Source of the DNA: an uncultured Flavobacterium sp.
GTDB lineage: Bacteria > Bacteroidota > Bacteroidia > Flavobacteriales > Flavobacteriaceae
Direction: 5' to 3'
Assembly (NCBI GenBank): GCA_946480635.1
Contig: CAMLKV010000165.1
Location: forward strand, 1-5,749
DNA length: 5,749 nt
Shown here in pieces: positions 5,478 through 5,749 of this stretch (position 1 is the first letter of the stretch; each line of letters starts with the position of its first letter). The notes under the pieces are model-generated. The model worked only from the letters and a program-made list of their open reading frames with translations, searched no databases and was not told where the DNA came from. A program made the translations under genes and the position numbers.

Positions 5478-5749
5478 TTATGAATTGAATTCTAATAAAA
5501 CCTTTACAGGATGTGGACTGACCTCATAGATTTTTACATGTAAATAATTTTGTTTTAAAATTTGCATTAGTTTTTTATAATAATTTGGATACTTCGATTT
5601 CATTCTATATCCAATATAGATTTCTTCAATTTGCTTTTTCTCGATTGGTAATTTTCTATCAAAGCTTAAAGCATTGATAGACACCATTCGAAACTCATTT
5701 TCATACTTCCAATCTTGATATTTCCAACAATATTCATATGTCATTTTTA
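5478..5749 (-). CDS. Probable DUF2971 family protein, C-terminal part only
   Basis: The last roughly 90 residues of a - strand gene that runs off the right edge; the frame is open to base 5749, so the ATG at 5742-5744 is probably internal. The visible part has the C-terminal signature I associate with DUF2971 proteins: a WKYQDWKYENEFRMVSI segment (family pattern K..W.yE.E.R), then IEEIYIGYRMKSKYPNYYKKLMQ (family pattern I.eIi.G, followed by a helix), then a closing strand region VKIYEVSPHPVKVLLEF. DUF2971 proteins are usually about 250-300 residues, are scattered through accessory regions, and have no established activity. Downstream lie an AT-only hairpin and the GNAT relic. Confidence 0.6.
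   Translation of the reverse strand, partial: KMTYEYCWKYQDWKYENEFRMVSINALSFDRKLPIEKKQIEEIYIGYRMKSKYPNYYKKLMQILKQNYLHVKIYEVSPHPVKVLLEFNS

Overview
The window looks like a piece of a chromosome from the Bacteroidota, most likely a Flavobacterium-like member of the Flavobacteriia. The DNA is AT-rich, start codons lack Shine-Dalgarno sequences, TAnnTTTG-type promoter boxes are visible, and the genes are typical of that group. No RNA gene, CRISPR array or recognisable transposase/integrase was seen.

Left half (1-3270, + strand) is ordinary chromosomal content. It opens inside a secreted S9-family prolyl peptidase (1-1521, the C-terminal two thirds or so), closed by a clear intrinsic terminator (1542-1579). 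A second, independently transcribed gene follows at once. It encodes a 556-residue RluA-family pseudouridine synthase (1600-3270) with a long coiled-coil and four-cysteine N-terminal extension, and its perfect TAtcTTTG box sits only 4 nt before the ATG.

Right half (3272-5749, all on the - strand) has an accessory character: small genes of diverse or unknown function, each apparently transcribed on its own. In transcription order (right to left) these are the C-terminal end of a probable DUF2971 protein (5478-5749), a decayed and truncated GNAT acetyltransferase relic (about 5228-5409) in a stretch that otherwise looks empty, a MepB-family protein (4594-5091), a six-helix membrane protein of unknown function (3830-4471), and a DUF1905/YdeI-OmdA-type protein (3272-3769). 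The last gene converges on the RluA gene with only 1 nt between the two stop codons.

The most interesting structure is a pair of diverged, same-orientation palindromic repeats (4499-4549 and 5110-5173). They lie just upstream of the membrane-protein gene and the mepB-like gene, so the mepB-like gene is bracketed by them. They share a GGATT...TAAC edge, an 18-bp block with 15 identities, a GTTA edge and an 11-bp TTTTGTTTCTG block. With the broken GNAT gene ending next to one copy, this suggests a mobile, single-gene cassette arrangement, or alternatively a shared structured leader. The sites do not fit the classical integron attC consensus, so the mechanism is open.
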